Made by a program: the position numbers and the translations under genes. The notes below the pieces were generated by a model. The model saw only the letters and a program-made list of their open reading frames with translations. It was not told the origin of the DNA and did not search any database. A stretch of DNA of 64,000 bases from Symsagittifera roscoffensis (taxonomy: Eukaryota > Xenacoelomorpha > Acoela > Convolutidae): contig NC_087066.1 of the NCBI RefSeq assembly GCF_963678635.1, forward strand, positions 21,855,996 to 21,919,995, in the 5' to 3' direction. Positions 24,397 through 37,825 of the stretch are shown here, one piece after another; the stretch's first letter is position 1, and every line of letters starts with the position of its first letter.

Positions 24397-25900
24397 TATT
24401 AAGTCATAACTGACATCTTTCTTCATCTCTTCGTTAGCAAAAAAAATCGGTTGGAGTTGTCCAGTAGATCAAACTTGCCAAAATGGTCCTTTTCCAGTGG
24501 ACTGAAATTCAAGCGATTTCTTTATTAGACTGGAGACGGAAGACTTGTTCTGAGTGGAGAGTTATAGAACAGATCAATGAAAGGTTTTCATCATTTATTT
24601 TATCCACAGCTATGATAAAACACGAGCTGGTGGTCCAGGACTAGGAGAAGCTCAAGATAGATGCATTAGTGTGGATGATGCTGCGGTTGCAGTAAGCTTG
24701 ATGTTATTGTTACGACTTTCGAAGAAAGTGAGGAATATCTATGCCCGGGGTGCTTTTTTAATCAGACCGAGTTTAAAGAAGTTGACAGCATCTGGGCAGA
24801 TCCGGAAACTTTCGGATTTCCAAGCGAGTGTGCTTGCACTAGACTAAAAATCTACTTGGCTGCTCGACTAATGCGCTACTTATTAATACGCGAATTATTA
24901 TGCGTGGTAAATTATCCGCACTCATAATCGTTCCAAACTCAATAGAGGCAAGCTAATTGGTCTTATCAAATCCATGTACGATTCAAATTCTTACACTTTG
25001 ATCAGCCTAAAATTTGTAGTTTTTCAATAATTCATATAACAAAAGTGATTCGAGACCAAACAATGGGCAGTCGGAACAGTCAGGTCTTCGCCCTGATAAG
25101 AGCAGTCTTGTTAACTATATTATACTTTGCTCAATTAAAATAACCGGACACAATGAGAAACATTCGAAATCTCAAACGCACGCATTTTATTAATAATCGG
25201 TTAAGGTTAAAACAAAAGTTGTTCAAAATGTTTCCCAGAAACATTATCCGAAATTTAACCCCAAAAAAGTGTCAATTTGACTTTTTTAAATCAAAAATAC
25301 GCTGAAACTATAATGTCCATTGACGATGAAGTCAAACAAAAAAACTTTTTACGCACGTCAACAAAATTCTAAAAAGATAAGCTTCAAAAAAATTGCACAA
25401 AAAGCTTAAATTGTGTTTTTAGCTAAAAACTTTGGCTTTTATATAATAAGAAGACCTTTCTTGACATCAACCAAAAAATTATTCTCTTATGCAGGTTGTT
25501 TGAAATCTTATCGTTCTAGAATTTTGTAGAGCTAAGTGAGAAGCTTCTTTTGGTTTACGCTTCTTTTCTCATCAATTAAATTGGTAGTTTCAGCGTCAAT
25601 CTTGATTAATTAAAAAAGCCAAACTTACATTTTTGGAGTAGAAGCTTTATCCAGAATTTTGGAGGAAAAATGCATCCTATCAAATCTGGTGAAAATTAAT
25701 GCAACTTTTGTTGTCTTCTGATTGTCTTATCTTAACCCATAATGAGAAAAACGCAGTTGAGTGTTCAAATAATGTTTGTTGTGACCGGTTATTTTATATC
25801 AGCACTGTCTAGCTATTATAATTTGCCAAAACTATTTTTTGCCAACAAAATAAAAAATCTGAATAGACTGCGCGTTCAGTAAACAACACGCAGCTAGCTA
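24397..25900 (+). repeat. LTR 1 (5'-truncated, with 537-bp segment missing from the others)
   Basis: Similarity to the other LTRs begins only at 'taagtcata.ctgacatctttc', about 430 bp into the full LTR, so the left end is lost. Relative to LTR 2-4 it has an extra 537 bp (25304-25840) between 'atacgct' and 'gccaacaaaataaaaaat'. That segment is either ancestral and deleted in the amplified units or an insertion here. Confidence 0.75.
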
Positions 25901-26029
25901 TGGTATCGAGCAAATAAATCGAGCTAAAAAAAACTCAAACTAAAAAACAGTTGGATTAACTTTTATCATTTGACCAAGCCATCAAGATTTTTGTCTCATG
26001 AAAACCAAGCTGACATGAGTATTCCTGTA

Positions 26030-26840
26030 TTTTGGACGTCTGCAATTGCGGAGCACTACTGGAGCGCATAAAACAAGTTATAGAGGAACCGTTGACGAGA
26101 CCCCTCCAACTGGAGAGGACGCTAATGCTATAAAGCACCTGATCTATGAGATAAATTGGCACAAGACAAAATAACGCTGGAAAACAAGAAGAGAGCAATG
26201 ACCGAAAACAGTACATAATGTTTACTTCAAGAATGTTCAAAAAAGATTGGACTCAAGATTAATTCTAGCCTCAAAAACTGAAACAAAGAAAACAAAAAAA
26301 AATGTACAAAAAAATTCCACTATAAAAACATCGAAATTGGATTAAAATGAAATAGAGGTAAATCAGGTGAACAATTAGAAACCTTTATTGCTGCATTGAC
26401 TGCGCAAGCAGCCAGATCAGGAGTTGACTTGATACATCAAAAAATGAACTAGGCAGGGAGCTGGATAACTCAAAGATGCGGAATGCCATATTATGGGACA
26501 CTCTCACGTTTGAGATAATGTCTCTGGTAGAAGTATTAGATGAAGCAATGAAGTACGAGCAAAGCAAACAAACTAAGTTCGTGTTTCAAAAAAAAAATAC
26601 AGCTACTGCAGTCAACCCAAAGAAACCTCTGATAAGAATTAACAAGAATTAATCGTGACAATAACAATTAGAAATTCGAACAACAAATGACCAGGAAGAG
26701 ATCAAAAGGAAGGAAAAAAACAGAAATAAGATATGAAAAGAACAGCTTGGATACCAAATCGTGTTTTTGCTGTGACAAGACCGGTTCGGAAAAATTGTCC
26801 CACATGGATAAACCGTGCAAGAATGGCAACAGACCTAAGT
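26030..26840 (+). pseudogene. gag remnant, array unit 1
   Basis: Diverged counterpart of the gag fragments in units 2-4, broken by frameshifts. Recognisable pieces include codons for AAxTAQAARSGV (near 26390) and MRNAILWDTLTFEIMSLVE (near 26475) and a Cys-rich piece near 26758. No complete frame is left. Confidence 0.7.
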
Positions 26841-27289
26841 ATTACAAGCAGTGAAGAATAATTGGAAGAACTAATAGGAGAAGGAAATCTAAATGCCAGT
26901 ACTACAGAGACAAATAATTCCAAAACAAACACAATTCTATCAATTACCTCAAAATTTCCTGGTGAAATATTCCCGGGTGTTAACCCGGCTAAAAACATTA
27001 TGTCTGTAGTTCCCCGGAGTTGTAAAGTTGTTTCAAAATCCACCGCTTTACTAGAGTTATTCAGTTCTTCAGTTCATTGAATCGCAATATTCTTCAGATC
27101 CTCAGCTTCAAACTAGTTATCAATTAATCAAATGAAAAGACCCGGAAATGCTATGAACCGATACTACGCTCAATTTGTAAATGACTTTTACATTAAAGAA
27201 AACTGCCTATGGATGGGTGATAAATTATTTATTCCAAATTCTCTACATTGAGCTATCAACAATCGGCTACACTATTACCACCATGGAAA

Positions 27290-27990
27290 GAGTAACATGT
27301 TTGCGCGGCGGCGAAGGATATTTAGTATCCCTACATCCATCGGAACATCGCTTCCATGGCGGAAAAATGCCAGGAATGTAAATTTGCCGGTAAGAACTTG
27401 AAACTTATGTGTTTTAAAGGAAACCAAGGCAAGATACCCGAACCTAAGGAGCCGATTGAGGCCGGTCAGCTGGATTTTTGGGGGCCCATAAAATACCTGC
27501 AGGAATCGAAAAAATATGTGATAGTAGCAGTTGATAGATTTTCAACATGGTCATCCGCAAGGGTATGCAATACAAATCGCTCGGATAAAATACTAAAATT
27601 TCTCAAACGATATATAAATAATCATGAGGTGCCAAAGAAGATTCATGTTGAACAAGGGATAAATTTCATGTCGAAAGATGTTAAAACGTTTTGTCATGCC
27701 GAAGCATTGAAATTGTACAGTCGCCGGTTAATGACCACCGAGCCACCGAGCCACCGGTTGCGTAGAGAGAACAACCGGGAGTTTGAAAAATTCCATTCTA
27801 ACATACGCACAGGTGAAACAACCGGAAACCTTGGAGAAAATGGCGGAGAGAGCACTAGGAGCGTTGAGATTTTCACCGAACGCGACACTGAAAATAACGC
27901 CATTCAAAGCGCATCACGGTAGGGAGGCGAACACCGTACTTCGAAATTTAATTAAAAAGCTAAGAAACTTGAATTGGTCAATGTTCTAAA
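27290..27990 (+). pseudogene. Ty3/gypsy integrase remnant, array unit 1
   Basis: The frame from 27356 starts in the zinc-finger end (EKCQECKFAGKNLK) and enters the catalytic core: QLDFWGPI with the first Asp, then VIVAVDRFSTWSSARVC, then PKKIHVEQGINFMS. The second catalytic Asp is replaced by Glu (HVEQG where HxDQG is expected). A frameshift near 27780-27850 moves the C-terminal core (TLKITPFKAHHGREANT) to another frame. It can no longer encode a working integrase. The PFxxHxGRxxNT motif is typical of the Mag/SURL side of Ty3/gypsy. Confidence 0.8.
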
Positions 27991-28222
27991 ATCTAAATCT
28001 GCATGTTTAGACGAACAAGATCCTGAGGCGCAGCAATGGCCAAAGTGGGCCGACAAAATTAGGGCATGAGGTTTGAAAATAAGTATGGGGGGGGACAAAA
28101 GACAAACGACCCACAAACATTAACGACACCACAGGCACTAAGTCAGGCAGACGAACCGACGGCAAAAAATCCTTTCAAGGACCAGGCGATGAGGCAGGCC
28201 CATCCCGCACATTGTTTTAGCG

Positions 28223-28743
28223 CATAGAAGATAGAAACCTAAACAGGTACAAAAAAAATTAAAAATTAGTATCGTGGCGGAAAGTAGGCATACACTTTAA
28301 ATGAGTAATGGTACCTTGCTAGTGATGGACAACCGTTGGCGACAAGGCGAATCGGAGGGAAATTGCCATTGGCAGTAGTACTGGAGCTACAGCCAGAAAT
28401 CAGCGGAGGACAAACAACTACGGAGCAATGAATACCTGAAGGAACAATCATTGATCCACATGCCGAGACAAATACGACAGACGCAAGAACGGCAAGTGGA
28501 AAACCGAAGAAAAAGGCGGAAAAAGGAGCGACGGACGGCATAGAAGACGGTGTGCCGATGGCTGACCTGGAGACGGTCATAAAGGCGAGCGAAGGAAAGA
28601 AGCGACAAAGGAAACCAAGGATAGTCTCATATTCAAGCCAAGATTCGGGGAGTGATACGGGGTCCAGAAAAACTAGAAGGAAGCGAGCGGCGGTGACGAA
28701 AATGGGAGGAGTCATGATAGAGCAGGCGGATCGCAAGATATAG
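28223..28743 (+). pseudogene. pol C-terminal tail, array unit 1
   Basis: A Lys/Arg/Glu/Ser-rich frame ends DRKI at 28743, about 60 bp before the next LTR, with one in-frame TGA near 28434. It starts at 'cgcacattgttttagcgc', the string where units 2 and 3 rejoin after their pol deletion. Composition suggests a disordered basic tail after integrase; no domain is recognised. Confidence 0.5.
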
Positions 28744-28802
28744 GAGACGAGTAAAAAGGTAGCGGATTGACGTAATCGAAGAAAACGAGTAGTGGGGAAA
28801 AA

Positions 28803-30230
28803 TGATGAAAATTTCAGAAGCAAACCTTAAAACACAGCCACAGTTATTCAAAACTTAGTACGTTTATCAGTTACTGCCTTAAAACTCAGTGAAGACGCTT
28901 AAGCTAGAATTCGCGGAGCCAATCCAAATTTTGTGTTCCAAAACTTTTCCTATAGTGCTTAATTATACCTTATCCAAAACCCGTGCAGTTTATTTATTTT
29001 TACAAGAGGGAATGTCAGAGTGCTAAATCAGTTATCCACATCTATTTAGTTCTTGATAGTTCCTTTTGTCAATCATTTCATTTCTTCTCAATGCTAGACA
29101 TCTTTAGCAAGTGTTTGTCCTTCGGAGTGTTTAACACCTTCGGATATTACCTAAAACATTGTCTCGTTTGATCTTTACAATTAACAGTTGTCTCTTTCTC
29201 AAATCTTAATTCAAGTATAGAAAAAGCGTTTTCCACATAAGTCATAATTGACATCTTTCTTCATCTCTTCGTTAGCAAAAAAATCAGTTGGAATTGTCCA
29301 CTAGATCAAACTTGCCAAAATGGTCCATTTCCATTGGACTGAAATTCAAGTGATTTCTTTATTAGAATGGAGACGGAGACTTGTTCTGAATGGAGAGTTA
29401 TAGAACAGATCTAAGAAAGGTTTTCATCATTTATTTTGCCTACAGCTATAATAAAACACAAGCTGTTGGTCCAGGACTAGGAGAAAGCTCACGATTGATG
29501 CACTGGAATAGTGTGTATAGGGCTGCTGTTTCAGTAACCTTGATGTTAATGTTCAGACTTTTCGAAGAATATATGCCCGGGTTTTTATATATGAGGAGTA
29601 TATATGCCCGGTTTTTTTTGTAAATCAGACCGAGTTTAAAGAATTTGACAGCATATGGGCAGCGATCCGGAAACTTTCGGATTTCCAAGCGAGTGTGCTT
29701 GCACTAGACTAAAAATCTACTTGGTTGCTCGACTAATGCGCTACTTATTAATACGCGATTTATTATGCGTGGTAAATTATCCGCACTCATAATTGTTCCA
29801 AACTCAATAGAGGCAAGCTAATTGGTCTTGTCAAATCCATATACGGTTCAAATTTTTACACTTTGATCAGCCTAAAATTTGTAGTTTTTCAATAATTCAT
29901 ATAACAAAAGTGATTCGAGACCAAACAATGTGCAGTCGGAACAGTCAGGTCTTCGCCCTGATAAGAGCAGTCTTGTTAAATATATTATACTTTACTCAAC
30001 TAAAATAACCGGACACAATGAGAAACATTCGAAATCTCAAATGCACGCATTTTTTTAATAATCGGTAAAGGTTAAAACAAAAGTCGTCCAAAAAGTTTAC
30101 CAGAAAAATTATCCGAAATTTAACTCCAAAAATGTGTCAAGTTGACTTTTTTTAAAATCAAAAATATGCTGCCAACAAAATAAAAAATTTGAATAGACTG
30201 CGCGTTCAGTAAGCAATAAGCATCTAGCTA
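28803..30230 (+). repeat. LTR 2 of the array
   Basis: The block begins with TGATGAAAATTTCAG directly after a purine run (AGTGGGGAAAAA, the likely polypurine tract) and ends just before 'tggtatcgagc', the likely primer-binding side. The length is about 1.43 kb. The exact 3' border is uncertain because all copies also share the sequence beyond it. Confidence 0.75.
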
Positions 30231-30353
30231 TGGTATCGAGCAAATAAATCGAGCTACAAAAACAAACTAAGAAACAAATGGATTAATTTTTATCATTTGG
30301 TTAAGCCATCAAGAATTTTGTCAAAAACAAGTTGACATGGGTATTCCTGTATT

Positions 30354-31111
30354 TTGGACGTATGCAATTGCAAAGCACTACTGGAGCGCACAGAAACAAG
30401 TTATAGAGGAACTGTTGACGAGACCCCAGGTGAATACTTAGGTGAATCAGGTGAATACTTAGAAACATTTATTGCCGCATTGAATGCGCAAGCAGCCAGA
30501 TCAGGACTTGAAACATCAAAAGATGAACTAGTCAGGGAGCTGGATAAATCAAAGATGCGGAATACCATGTTATGGGACACTCTCACGTTTGAATAATGTC
30601 TCTGGTAGAAGTATTAGATAAAGCAATGAAGTATGAGCAAAGCAAACAAACTAAGTTCCTGTTTCAAAAAAAAATACAGTTACTGCAGTCAACCCAAAGA
30701 AAACTCTGATAAGAATTAACAAGAACTAATCATGACAATAACAATTAGAAGTTCGAACAACAGATGACTGGGAAGAGATCAATAGGAAGGAAAAAAACAG
30801 AACCAAGATATAAAAAGAACAGCTTGGATACCAAATCGTGTTTTTGCTGTGACAAGACCGGTTCGGAAAAATTGTTCCAAGTAGATAAACCGTGCAAAAA
30901 CTGCAACAGACTCAAGGTTGGCGAAAACGCGTTCATCACAAAAATTAGTGAGGTAGCAGAAGAATCATTCAGGACAGAAGAACAAGTATTGTTGCAAGGT
31001 TTCGACTCTTGTGCTGAAAGTGAAATCAGGTCAATGGATGAAAAAACTAATTTGTTGGAAGAAACTGAAGAGTACAATCTTATCAGACAAGAGCAAAAAG
31101 AAAAGTTATAA
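30354..31111 (+). pseudogene. gag fragment, array unit 2
   Basis: The frame at 30354-30596 has ETFIAALNAQAARSGLET and MRNTMLWDTLTFE, the capsid signature of Mag/SURL-type gag. A one-base deletion (TTTGAATAATG against TTTGAGATAATG in units 3 and 4) ends it early. A second frame (30764-31111) has a degenerate Cys-rich region (CFCCDKTGSEK...KPCKNCNR) at the place of the nucleocapsid zinc knuckles, followed by an acidic stretch. Confidence 0.75.
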
Positions 31112-31570
31112 AAAGAAAAAACGGTTTAGAAGATAGATACACCAAGAGACTCGCAATCAGACAAACTGAGACCACTAAAGGCACTGGTAAGATTAGATAA
31201 CCAATTCACCAAAACAAATAATGTGGCTACTGGAATCAGTTATCAATTTTGATTTGAGCGACAGGCGAGCAAACACTAGAATCAGACCAAAACTTTTTCC
31301 ACAGAAAATTTAAACTTGCCGGCGCACTTTGTATACTATAATATACATCCAATTACAATTTTCGGAGCTCTACAACAACTTTCAATTTTTTTTCTGGGAT
31401 ATGCGTTCAGCAGGCTGGGTAGTGTTACCAGAAACAATTTTAGTCACAGAACGACCCACCAGATGTGTTTTGGGATTGGATTAACATAATGAGATGGAAG
31501 TGGAATTACAAATCCACAAAATTGGCCTGCAAAAAAGACCGAGGTTTGAAGTGCTACTTTGACAATTTCC

Positions 31571-32107
31571 CGCACATTGTTTTAGCGCATAGAAGATAGA
31601 AACCTAAACAGGTACAAAAAAAATAAAAATTAGTATCGTGGCGGAAAGTAGGCATACACTTTAAATGAGTAATGGTACCTTGCTAGTGATGGACAACCGT
31701 TGGCGACAAGGCGAATCGGAGGGAAATTGCCATTGGCAGTAGTACTGGAGCTACAGCCAGAAATCAGCGGAGGACAAACAACTACGGAGCAATGAATACC
31801 TGAAGGAACAATCATTGATCCACATGCCGAGACAAATACGACAGACGCAAGAACGGCAAGTGGAAAACCGAAGAAAAAGGCGGAGAAAGGAGCGACGGAC
31901 GGCATAGAAGACGGTGTGCCGATGGCTGACCTGGAGATGGTCATAAAGGCGAGCGAAGGAAAGAAGCGACAAAGGAAACCAAAGATAGTCTCATATTCAA
32001 GCCAAGATTCGGGGAGTGATACGGGGTCCAGAAAAACTAGAAGGAAGCGAGCGGCGGTGACGAAAATGGGAGGAGTCATGATAGAGCAGGCGGATCGCAA
32101 GATATAG
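31571..32107 (+). pseudogene. pol C-terminal tail, array unit 2
   Basis: Near-identical to the tail in unit 1. It is joined directly to post-gag sequence at about 31570, so most of protease, reverse transcriptase, RNase H and integrase is deleted from this unit. Confidence 0.6.
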
Positions 32108-32166
32108 GAGACGAGTAAAAAGGTAGCGGATTGACGTAATCGAAAAAAACGAGTAGTGGGGAAAAA

Positions 32167-33592
32167 TGATGAAAATTTCAGAAGCAAACCTTAAAACTCA
32201 GCCACAGTTATTCAAAACATAGTACGTTTATCAGTTACTGCCTTAACACTCAGTGAAGACGCTTAAGCTAGGATTCGCGGAGCCAATCCAAATTTTGTGT
32301 TCCAAAACTTTTCATATAGTACTTAATTATACATTATCCAAAACCCGTGCAGTTTATTTATTTTTACAAGAGGGAATGTCAGAGTGCTAAATCAGTTATC
32401 CACGTCTATTTAGTTCTTGATAGTCCTTTTGTCAATCATTTCATTTCTTCTCAATGCTAGACATCTTTAGCAGGTGTTTGTCCTTCGGAGTGTTTAACAC
32501 CTTCGGATATTACCTAAAACCTTGTCTCGTTTGATCTTTACAATTAACAGTTGTCTCTTTCTTAAATCTTAATTCAAGTATAGAAAAAGCGTTTTCCAAT
32601 TAAGTCATAATTGACATCTTTCTTCATTTCTTCGTTAGCAAAAAAGTCGGTTGGAATTGCCCACTAGATCAAACTTGCCAAAATGGTCCATTTCCATTGG
32701 ACTGAAATTCAAGTGATTTCTTTTTTAGAATGGAGACGGAGACTTGTTCTGAATGGAGAGTTATAGAACAGATCTATGAAAAGTTTTCATCATTTATTTT
32801 GCCTACAGCTATAATAAAACACAAGCTGTTGGTCCAGGACTAGGAGAAAGCTCACGATTGATGCACTGGAATAGTGTGTATAGGGCTGCTGTTTCAGTAA
32901 CCTTGATGTTAATGTTCAGACTTTTCGAAGAATATATGCCCGGGTTTTTATATATGAGGAGTATATATATCCGGTTTTTTTTGTAAATCAGACCGAGTTT
33001 AAAGAATTTGACAGCATATGGGCAGCGATCCGGAAACTTTCGGATTTCCAAGCGAGTGTGCTTGCACTAGAATAAAAATCTACTTGCTTGCTCGACTAAT
33101 GCGCTACTTTTTAATACGCGATTTATTATGCGTGGTAAATTATCCGCACTCAAAACTGTTCCAAACTCAATAGAGGCAAGCTAATTGGTCTTGTCAAATC
33201 CATATACGATTCAAATTTCTACACTTTGATCAGCCTAAAATTTGTAGTTTTTCAATAATTCATATAACAAAAGTTATTCGAGACCAAACAATGTGCAGTC
33301 GGAACAGTCAGGTCTTCGCCCTGATAAGAGCAGTCTTGTTAAATATATTATACTTTACTCAACTAAAATAACCGGACACAATGAGAAACATTCGAAATCT
33401 CAAATGCACGCATTTTTTTAATACTCGGTAAAGGTTAAAACAAAAGTTGTCCAAAAAGTTTACCAGAAAAATTATCCGAAATTTAACTGCAAAAAATTGT
33501 CAAGTTGACTTTTTTAAAATCAAAAATATGCTGCCAACAAAATAAAAAATTTGAAAAGACTGCGCGTTCAGTAAGCAATAAGCAGCTAGCTA
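32167..33592 (+). repeat. LTR 3 of the array
   Basis: Starts TGATGAAAATTTCAG after the same purine run and ends before 'tggtatcgagc' at 33593. About 1.43 kb, very close to LTR 2 and LTR 4 in sequence. Confidence 0.75.
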
Positions 33593-33714
33593 TGGTATCG
33601 AGCAAATAAATCGAGCTACAAAAACAAACTAAGAAACAAATGGATTAATTTTTATCATTTGGTTAAGCCATCAAGAATTTTGTCAAAACAAGTTGACATG
33701 GGTATTCCTGTATT

Positions 33715-34473
33715 TTGGACGTCTGCAATTGCGAAGCACTACTGGAGCGCACAGAAACAAGTTATAGAGGAACTGTTGACGAGACCCCAGGTGAATACTT
33801 AGGTGAATCAGGTGAATACTTAGAAACATTTATTGCCGCATTGAATGCGCAAGCAGCCAGATCAGGACTTGAAACATCAAAAGATGAACTAGTCAGGGAG
33901 CTGGATAAATCAAAGATGCGGAATACCATGTTATGGGACACTCTCACGTTTGAGATAATGTCTCTGGTAGAATTATTAGATAAAGCAATGAAGTGTGAGC
34001 AAAGCAAACAAACTAAGTTCGTGTTTCAAAAAAAAATACAGTTACTGCAGTCAACCCAAAGAAAACTCTGATAAGAATTAACAAGAACTAATCATGACAA
34101 TAACAATTAGAAGTTTGAACAACAGATGACTAGGAAGAGATCAATAGGAAGGAAAAAAACAGAACCAAGATATGAAAAGAACAGCTTGGATACCAAATCG
34201 TGTTTTTGCTGTGACAAGACCTGTTCGGAATAATTGTCCCACATAGATAAACCGTGCAAAAACTGCAACAGACTCAAGGTTGGCGAAAACGCGTTCATCA
34301 CAAAAATTAGTGAGGTAGCAGAACAATCATTCAGTACAGAAGAACAAGTATTGTTGCAAGGTTTCGACTCTTGTGCTGAAAGTGAAATCAGGTCAATGGA
34401 TGAAAAAACTAATTCGTTGGAAGAAAGTGAAGAATACAATCTTATCAGACAAGACCAAAAAGAAGAGTTATAA
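33715..34473 (+). pseudogene. gag fragment, array unit 3
   Basis: An uninterrupted 118-codon capsid-like frame (33715-34071) is followed by a second frame (34234-34473) with the Cys-rich and acidic part. Compared with unit 2, the nucleocapsid piece has gained a stop just before SHIDKPCKNCNR. Confidence 0.75.
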
Positions 34474-34934
34474 AAAGAAAAAACGGTTTAGAAGATAGAT
34501 ATACCAAGAGATTCGCAATCAGACAAACTGAGACCACTAAAGGCACTGGTAAGATTAGATAACCAATTCACCAAAGCAAATAACGTGGCTACCGGAATCA
34601 GGTATCAATTTTGATTTGAGCGACAGGCGAGCAAGCACTAGAATCAGACCAAAACTTTTTCCACAGAAAATTTAAACTTGCCGGCGCACTTTGTATACTA
34701 TAATATACATCCAATTACAATTTTCGGAGCTCTACAACAACTTTCAATTTTTTTTCTGGGAGATGCGTTCAGCAGGCTGGGTAGTGTTACCAGAAACAAT
34801 TTTAGTCACAGAACGACCCACCAGATGTGTTTTGGGATTGGATTAACAAAATGAGATGGAAGTGGAATTAAAAATCCACAAAATCGGCTTGCAAAGAAAG
34901 ACCGAGGTTTGAAGTGCTACTTTGACAATTTTCA

Positions 34935-35471
34935 GCACATTGTTTTAGCGCATAGAAGATAGAAACCTAAACAGGTACAAAAAAAATTAAAAATTAGTAT
35001 CGTGGCGGAAAGTAGGCATACACTTTAAATGAGTAATGGTACCTTGCTAGTGATGGACAACCGTTGGCGACAAGGCAAATCGGAGGGAAATTGCCATTGG
35101 CAGTAGTACTGGAGCTACAGCCAGAAATCAGCGGAGGGCAAACAACTACGGAGCAATGAATACCTGAAGGAACAATCATTGATGCACATGCCGAGACAAA
35201 TACGACAGACGCAAGAACGGCAAGTGGAAAACCGAAGAAAAAGGCGGAGAAAGGAGCGACGGACGGCATAGAAGACGGTGTGCCGATGGCTGACCTGGAG
35301 ACGGTCATAAAGGCGAGCGAAGGAAAGAAGCGACAAAGGAAACCAAGGATAGTCTCATATTCAAGCCAAGATTCGGGGAGTGATACGGGGTCCAGAAAAA
35401 CTAGAAGGAAGCGAGCGGCGGTGACGAAAATGGGAGGAGTCATGATAGAGCAGGCGGATCGCAAGATATAG
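34935..35471 (+). pseudogene. pol C-terminal tail, array unit 3
   Basis: Third copy of the Lys/Arg-rich tail ending DRKI, joined to post-gag sequence at almost the same deletion point as unit 2 ('gacaattttcagcacattg' against 'gacaatttcccgcacattg'), so the deletion predates the amplification of these units. Confidence 0.6.
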
Positions 35472-35530
35472 GAGACGAGTAAAAAGGTAGCGGATTGACG
35501 TAATCGAAGAAAAAGAGTAGTGGGGAAAAA

Positions 35531-36944
35531 TGATGAAAATTTCAGAAGCAAACCTTAAAACTCAGCCACAGTTATTCAAAACTTAGTACGTTTATCAGTT
35601 ACTGCCTTAAAACTCAGTGAAGACGCTTAAGCTAGAATTCGCGGAGCCAATTCCAAAACTTTTCTATAGTGCTTAATTATACCTTATCCAAAACCCAAGC
35701 AGTTTTTTTATTTTTACAAGAGGGAATGTCAGAGTGCTAAATCAGTTATCCACGTCTATTTAGTTCTTGATAGTTCCTTTTGTCAATCATTTCATTTCTT
35801 CTCAATGCTAGACATCTTTAGCAGGTGTTTGTCCTTCGGAGTGTTTAACATCTTCGGATATTACCTAAAACATTGTCTCGTTTGATCTTTACAATTAACA
35901 GTTGTCTCTTTCTCAAATCTTAATTCAAGTATAGAAAAAGCGTTTTCCACATAAGTCATAATTGACATCTTTCTTCATCTCTTCGTTAGCAAAAAAGTCA
36001 GTTGGAATTGTCCACTAGATCAAACTTGCCAAAATGGTCCATTTCCATTGGACTGAAATTCAAGTGATTTCTTTATTAGAATGGAGACGGAGACTTGTTC
36101 TGAATGGAGAGTTATAGAACAGATCTATGAAAGGTTTTCATCATTTATTTTGCCTACAGCTATAATAAAACACAAGCTGTTGGTCCAGGACTAGGAGAAA
36201 GCTCACGATTGATGCACTGGAATAGTGTGTATAGGGCTGCTGTTTCAGTAACCTTGATGTTAATGTTCAGACTTTTCGAAGAATATATGGCCGGGTTTTT
36301 ATATATGAGGAGTATATATGCCCGGTTTTTTTTGTAAATCAGACCGAGTTTAAAGAATTTGACAGCATATGGGCAGCGATCCGGAAACTTTCGGATTTCC
36401 AAGCGAGTGTGCTTGCACTGGACTAAAAATCTACTTGGTTGCTCGACTAATGCGCTACTTATTAATACGCGATTTATTATGCGTGGTAAATTATCCGCAC
36501 TCATAATTGTTCCAAACTCAATAGAGGCAAGCTAATTGGTCTTGTCAAAGCCATATACGATTCAAGTTTTTACACTTTGATCAGCCTAAAATTTGTAGTT
36601 TTTCAATAATTCATATAACAAAAGTGATTCTAGACCAAACAATGTGCAGTCGGAACAGTCAGGTCTTCGCCCTGATAAGAGCAGTCTTGTTAAATATATT
36701 ATACTTTACTCAACTAAAATAACCGGGCACAATGAGAAACATTCGAAATCTCAAATGCACGCATTTTTTTAATAATCGGTAAAGGTTAAAACAAAAATTG
36801 TCCAAAAAGTTTACCAGAAAAATTATCCGAAATTTAACTGCAAAAATGTGTCAAGTTGACTTTTTTTAAAATCAAAAATATGCTGCCAACAAAATAAAAA
36901 AATTGAAAAGACTGCGCGTTCAGTAAGCAATAAGCAGCTAGCTA
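35531..36944 (+). repeat. LTR 4 of the array
   Basis: Starts TGATGAAAATTTCAG after the purine run and ends before 'tggtatcgagc' at 36945. About 1.41 kb. It is the last LTR; no LTR is found to the right of unit 4. Confidence 0.75.
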
Positions 36945-37066
36945 TGGTATCGAGCAAATAAATCGAGCTACAAAAACAAACTAAGAAACAAATGGATTAA
37001 TTTTTATCATTTGGTTAAGCCATCAAGAATTTTGTCAAAACAAGTTGACATGGGTATTCCTGTATT

Positions 37067-37825
37067 TTGGACGTCTGCAATTGCGAAGCACTACTGGAGC
37101 GCACAGAAACAAGTTATAGAGGAACTGTTGACGAGACCCCAGGTGAATACTTAGGTGAATCAGGTGAATACTTAGAAACATTTATTGCCGCATTGAATGC
37201 GCAAGCAGCCAGATCAGGACTTGAAACATCAAAAGATGAACTAGTCAGGGAGCTGGATAAATCAAAGATGCGGAATACCATGTTATGGGACACTCTCACG
37301 TTTGAGATAATGTCTCTGGTAGAATTATTAGATAAAGCAATGAAGTGTGAGCAAAGCAAACAAACTAAGTTCGTGTTTCAAAAAAAAATACAGTTACTGC
37401 AGTCAACCCAAAGAAAACTCTGATAAGAATTAACAAGAACTAATCATGACAATAACAATTAGAAGTTTGAACAACAGATGACTAGGAAGAGATCAATAGG
37501 AAGGAAAAAAACAGAACCAAGATATGAAAAGAACAGCTTGGATACCAAATCGTGTTTTTGCTGTGACAAGACCTGTTCGGAATAATTGTCCCACATAGAT
37601 AAACCGTGCAAAAACTGCAACAGACTCAAGGTTGGCGAAAACGCGTTCATCACAAAAATTAGTGAGGTAGCAGAACAATCATTCAGTACAGAAGAACAAG
37701 TATTGTTGCAAGGTTTCGACTCTTGTGCTGAAAGTGAAATCAGGTCAATGGATGAAAAAACTAATTCGTTGGAAGAAACTGAAGAATACAATCTTATCAG
37801 ACAAGACCAAAAAGAAGAGTTATAA
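37067..37825 (+). pseudogene. gag fragment, array unit 4
   Basis: The 118-codon capsid-like frame (37067-37423) is identical in protein to unit 3; the Cys-rich/acidic piece follows at 37586-37825. Unit 4 continues past 38273, where units 2 and 3 carry their pol deletion. Confidence 0.75.

Noticed and set aside
28266..28823. 185-codon minus-strand ORF, open in all three array units (also 31630-32187 and 34994-35551)
   Set aside because: It is the complement of the Lys/Arg/Glu-rich plus-strand pol tail; its Phe/Leu/Ser-rich composition is what that complement gives, and the copies are too recent for openness to mean selection.
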